A DNA stretch of 64,000 nucleotides from DASXMT01 sp963803065 (lineage in GTDB: Bacteria; Actinomycetota; Acidimicrobiia; Acidimicrobiales; RAAP-2): assembly GCA_963803065.1 (NCBI GenBank), contig CAWDKW010000009.1, positions 248,001 to 312,000 of the forward strand, in the 5' to 3' direction. The notes beneath the pieces are model-generated. The model did no database searches, was not told the DNA's origin, and worked only from the letters and a program-made list of their open reading frames with translations. Positions 62,530 through 64,000 of the stretch are shown here, one piece after another (within the stretch, counting starts at the first letter, position 1; the number at the start of each line of letters is the position of its first letter). A program made the translations under genes and the position numbers.

Positions 62530-62727
62530 ATCCCCATCCTCGCTGCCGACCATCTCATCGTGTGCAAGGCGGTCTTCAACCGACCGAGGGACTGGGTCGA
62601 CGTCGAGGCGACGCTCGCAGCCGGCGCCCCGGTCGACGCGGCCGAGGTCCTGCGATGGGTGGGACGTCTCGCCGGCGACGAGGACCCCCGCTTCAACCGG
62701 GTCGCGGCCCACCTCACCTCGCGCTGA
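62530..62727 (+). pseudogene. Fragment of a nucleotidyltransferase-like (AbiEii-type) gene
   Basis: A 65-residue open stretch, reading from IPILAADHLIVCKAVFNRPRDWVDVEATL to RFNRVAAHLTSR before the stop. The segment HLIVCKAVFNRPRDWVD followed by helices resembles the C-terminal part of nucleotidyltransferase-like proteins in which a Lys near ...xCKxxFxRxKDxxD sits at the active-site cleft. No N-terminal part and no good start codon are present. It follows the truncated permease closely, so both may be left over from one deletion. Confidence 0.5.
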
Positions 62728-62764
62728 CTCGAGCCACGCCGAGGCGGGCCCCCAGACGCTCCAA

Positions 62765-63619
62765 TCAGGCGAAGAAGGCGAAGGCGCGGGTCTCGACGCT
62801 GGCGCGGGTGGCGACGCCGGGAGGGCAACTCGGGTCGTCGAAGGCCGTGTGTGCCACCCGCGACGGGTACCGGCTGTCGCTGTCATGGGCCTTGAACACC
62901 AGCACCTCATCCGGCGTCATGTCCGAGAAGTAGCACCAGCGATGATCCTCACTGCATCGATAGCCGGTGGTGTCGTGGCGTATGTCGCCCGAGAGCTCGG
63001 TGGTGACCGCGGTCACCACCACCTCGTCCTCCGGAGCGATGGTCCGAGCATCGCAGACGGCCAGGGGAATGTCCTGGGGCGGCTGAGTGACCGCTCGCCA
63101 CAGGTTGTACGCCGCCCATCGTGAGTACCGATCGACGTCGAAGGCGTCGTGGATGACGCCGAGGAGCTGGACCACTGAAGCGTCCGTGTTGTCGGCGTGG
63201 GGATAGCGGGCCGGCTTGGCGTTGGGAAGGTGCGAAAGCTTGTCGACCTCGGCTTCGCCGTAGCGCTTCTTTCCGGCGGACATGACCACGACCAGACTGG
63301 CGCCGGTCACATCGGTGAGCAGGTCGGCCATCTCGTGGGCGTAGTGCTGGTCGACGAGCGGGTGCAGCTGGATCAGGTCGAAGTTCGACACCGCGCTCCG
63401 GTGGTCGACGAGGACGAACCCGTTCCCGTCGAGATCGAGGGTGTCCCGCACCGGCCTCGTGTCGTGGATCCATACCGACGTCCCGGTGGCGAGTCGCATC
63501 GTGGAGCGGGCGTCGTCCTCGCTCCAGAACTCGAGCGTCGCGCCGGCATCGTCGGTGCGGTTGAGGAGGTAGTTGACCTCGCCGCGTACCCTCACGACAT
63601 CGGTGGATGCGATGGCCAC
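62765..63619 (-). CDS. CmcJ/NvfI-family oxidoreductase
   Basis: A 284-residue protein resembling the CmcJ family (7-alpha-cephem methoxylase component and fungal NvfI-like non-heme iron proteins): VVRVRGEVNYLLNRTDDAGATLEF, VDHRSAVSNFDLIQLHPLVDQHYAHEMADLLTDVTGASLVVVMSAGKKR, PARYPHADNTDASVVQLL (His-x-Asp, possible metal site), ALWRAV-like NLWRAVTQPPQDIPLAVCDART, and CYFSDMTPDEVLVFKAHDSD near the end. The family includes 2-oxoglutarate-dependent or related oxidoreductases; the substrate is unknown. GTG 63619 has GAGAGGGG upstream. Confidence 0.75.
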   Translation of the reverse strand: MAIASTDVVRVRGEVNYLLNRTDDAGATLEFWSEDDARSTMRLATGTSVWIHDTRPVRDTLDLDGNGFVLVDHRSAVSNFDLIQLHPLVDQHYAHEMADLLTDVTGASLVVVMSAGKKRYGEAEVDKLSHLPNAKPARYPHADNTDASVVQLLGVIHDAFDVDRYSRWAAYNLWRAVTQPPQDIPLAVCDARTIAPEDEVVVTAVTTELSGDIRHDTTGYRCSEDHRWCYFSDMTPDEVLVFKAHDSDSRYPSRVAHTAFDDPSCPPGVATRASVETRAFAFFA

Positions 63620-63704
63620 GATGTGCCCCTCTCTCGATCCTGGTTCCCGTGCGCTCTCGGGCCCGATCGGTAGTTTTCCACGTCGCCCCCGTTCAGGCGA
63701 AGGC

Positions 63705-63902
63705 CTACCGCTTCCTCCGGCTCCCGGACAGCCCCAAGGCCCGGAGGAACGACCCGGTGGCCTTGTTGGTCTGGCGGTAGACGGCTCGGCGGGCGTCGCG
63801 CTTGGCCAGTCCCTCGACACCGCCGCTCTTCACCGCCTCGACGTCGCCCACGTCGCGGGCGGCCCGGTAGAGCTGGCTCCGAAATGTCTTCTTACGTGCC
63901 AT
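63705..63902 (-). CDS. Small conserved basic protein of unknown function
   Basis: A 65-residue, Arg/Lys-rich protein (MARKKTFRSQLYRAARDVGDVEAVKSGGVEGLAKRDARRAVYRQTNKATGSFLRALGL). The layout of an Arg/Lys N-terminus, AARD segment and RR-x-YR-x-TNK helix recurs in short actinobacterial hypothetical proteins. Possibly nucleic-acid-binding, on charge alone. Confidence 0.7.
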   Translation of the reverse strand: MARKKTFRSQLYRAARDVGDVEAVKSGGVEGLAKRDARRAVYRQTNKATGSFLRALGLSGSRRKR

Positions 63903-64000
63903 CGGCGTTCCTCGTCATCGGACCAGTCTGCCCGACCCGAGGGTCCGGGTATCTCGGTCGTGCTTCTACTACGACGCCTGGCTACCCGGAATCACGGGAC

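Overview
The window is GC-rich, densely coded DNA from an actinomycete, most likely an acidimicrobial lineage. The evidence is the very high GC, many GTG starts, F420-type and luciferase-like oxidoreductases, a CRP/GlxR-type operator, and a secreted protein built of repeats of the type GGGYWLVASDGGIFTFGDA, which I associate with Acidimicrobiia. No rRNA, tRNA, CRISPR array, insertion sequence or prophage was seen. At least ten genes have a TAnnnT-like -10 hexamer ending 6-7 nt before the start codon, so leaderless transcripts appear common.

Layout. 1-4.4 kb: 3' end of a quinone oxidoreductase, a lipoprotein with a phosphodiester-glycosidase domain, an F420/PPOX protein, and leuA preceded by a leucine-rich leader peptide and an intrinsic terminator (attenuator). 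4.4-11.1 kb: a cation/proton antiporter, an amidohydrolase, an acetate module (satP-acs-VOC gene) with two CRP-like operators, and a peroxiredoxin. 11.2-18.6 kb: SDR, TetR regulator and luciferase-like monooxygenase, small unknown genes, an APC permease fused to an OB-fold domain, and an enoyl-CoA hydratase. 18.8-30.4 kb: a hopanoid operon on the minus strand, in transcription order MerR-TetR chimeric regulator, hpnC, hpnD, hpnE, polyprenyl synthase, shc, an hpnG-ispH fusion, hpnH and dxs. Most of these genes overlap by 1-8 nt. The operon runs from the first MEP-pathway enzyme through squalene and hopene to ribosylhopane.

30.6-44 kb: polysaccharide deacetylase, SDRs, a propeller/SGNH exoprotein, an AhpD-like protein, an MFS-TetR pair, a dienelactone hydrolase, an Xre/RES toxin-antitoxin pair, and a MerR-MFS pair sharing one operator design. 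44-54 kb: a secreted low-complexity protein, an MFS-HxlR pair with two matching operators, a large unknown membrane protein, another MFS, universal stress protein, MarR, SRPBCC, a cysteine-cluster protein and an aldo/keto reductase. 54-64 kb: M20 amidohydrolase, a diadenylate-cyclase-domain protein, a broken nucleosidase gene, a padR-ABC exporter operon, remnants of a sugar permease and of a nucleotidyltransferase-like gene, a CmcJ-like oxidoreductase and a small conserved protein.

Three otherwise intact genes (dxs, the nucleosidase and the ABC permease) each carry a +1 frameshift. Because dxs is expected to be needed, and all three shifts go the same way, sequencing or assembly insertions are at least as likely as real pseudogenes.
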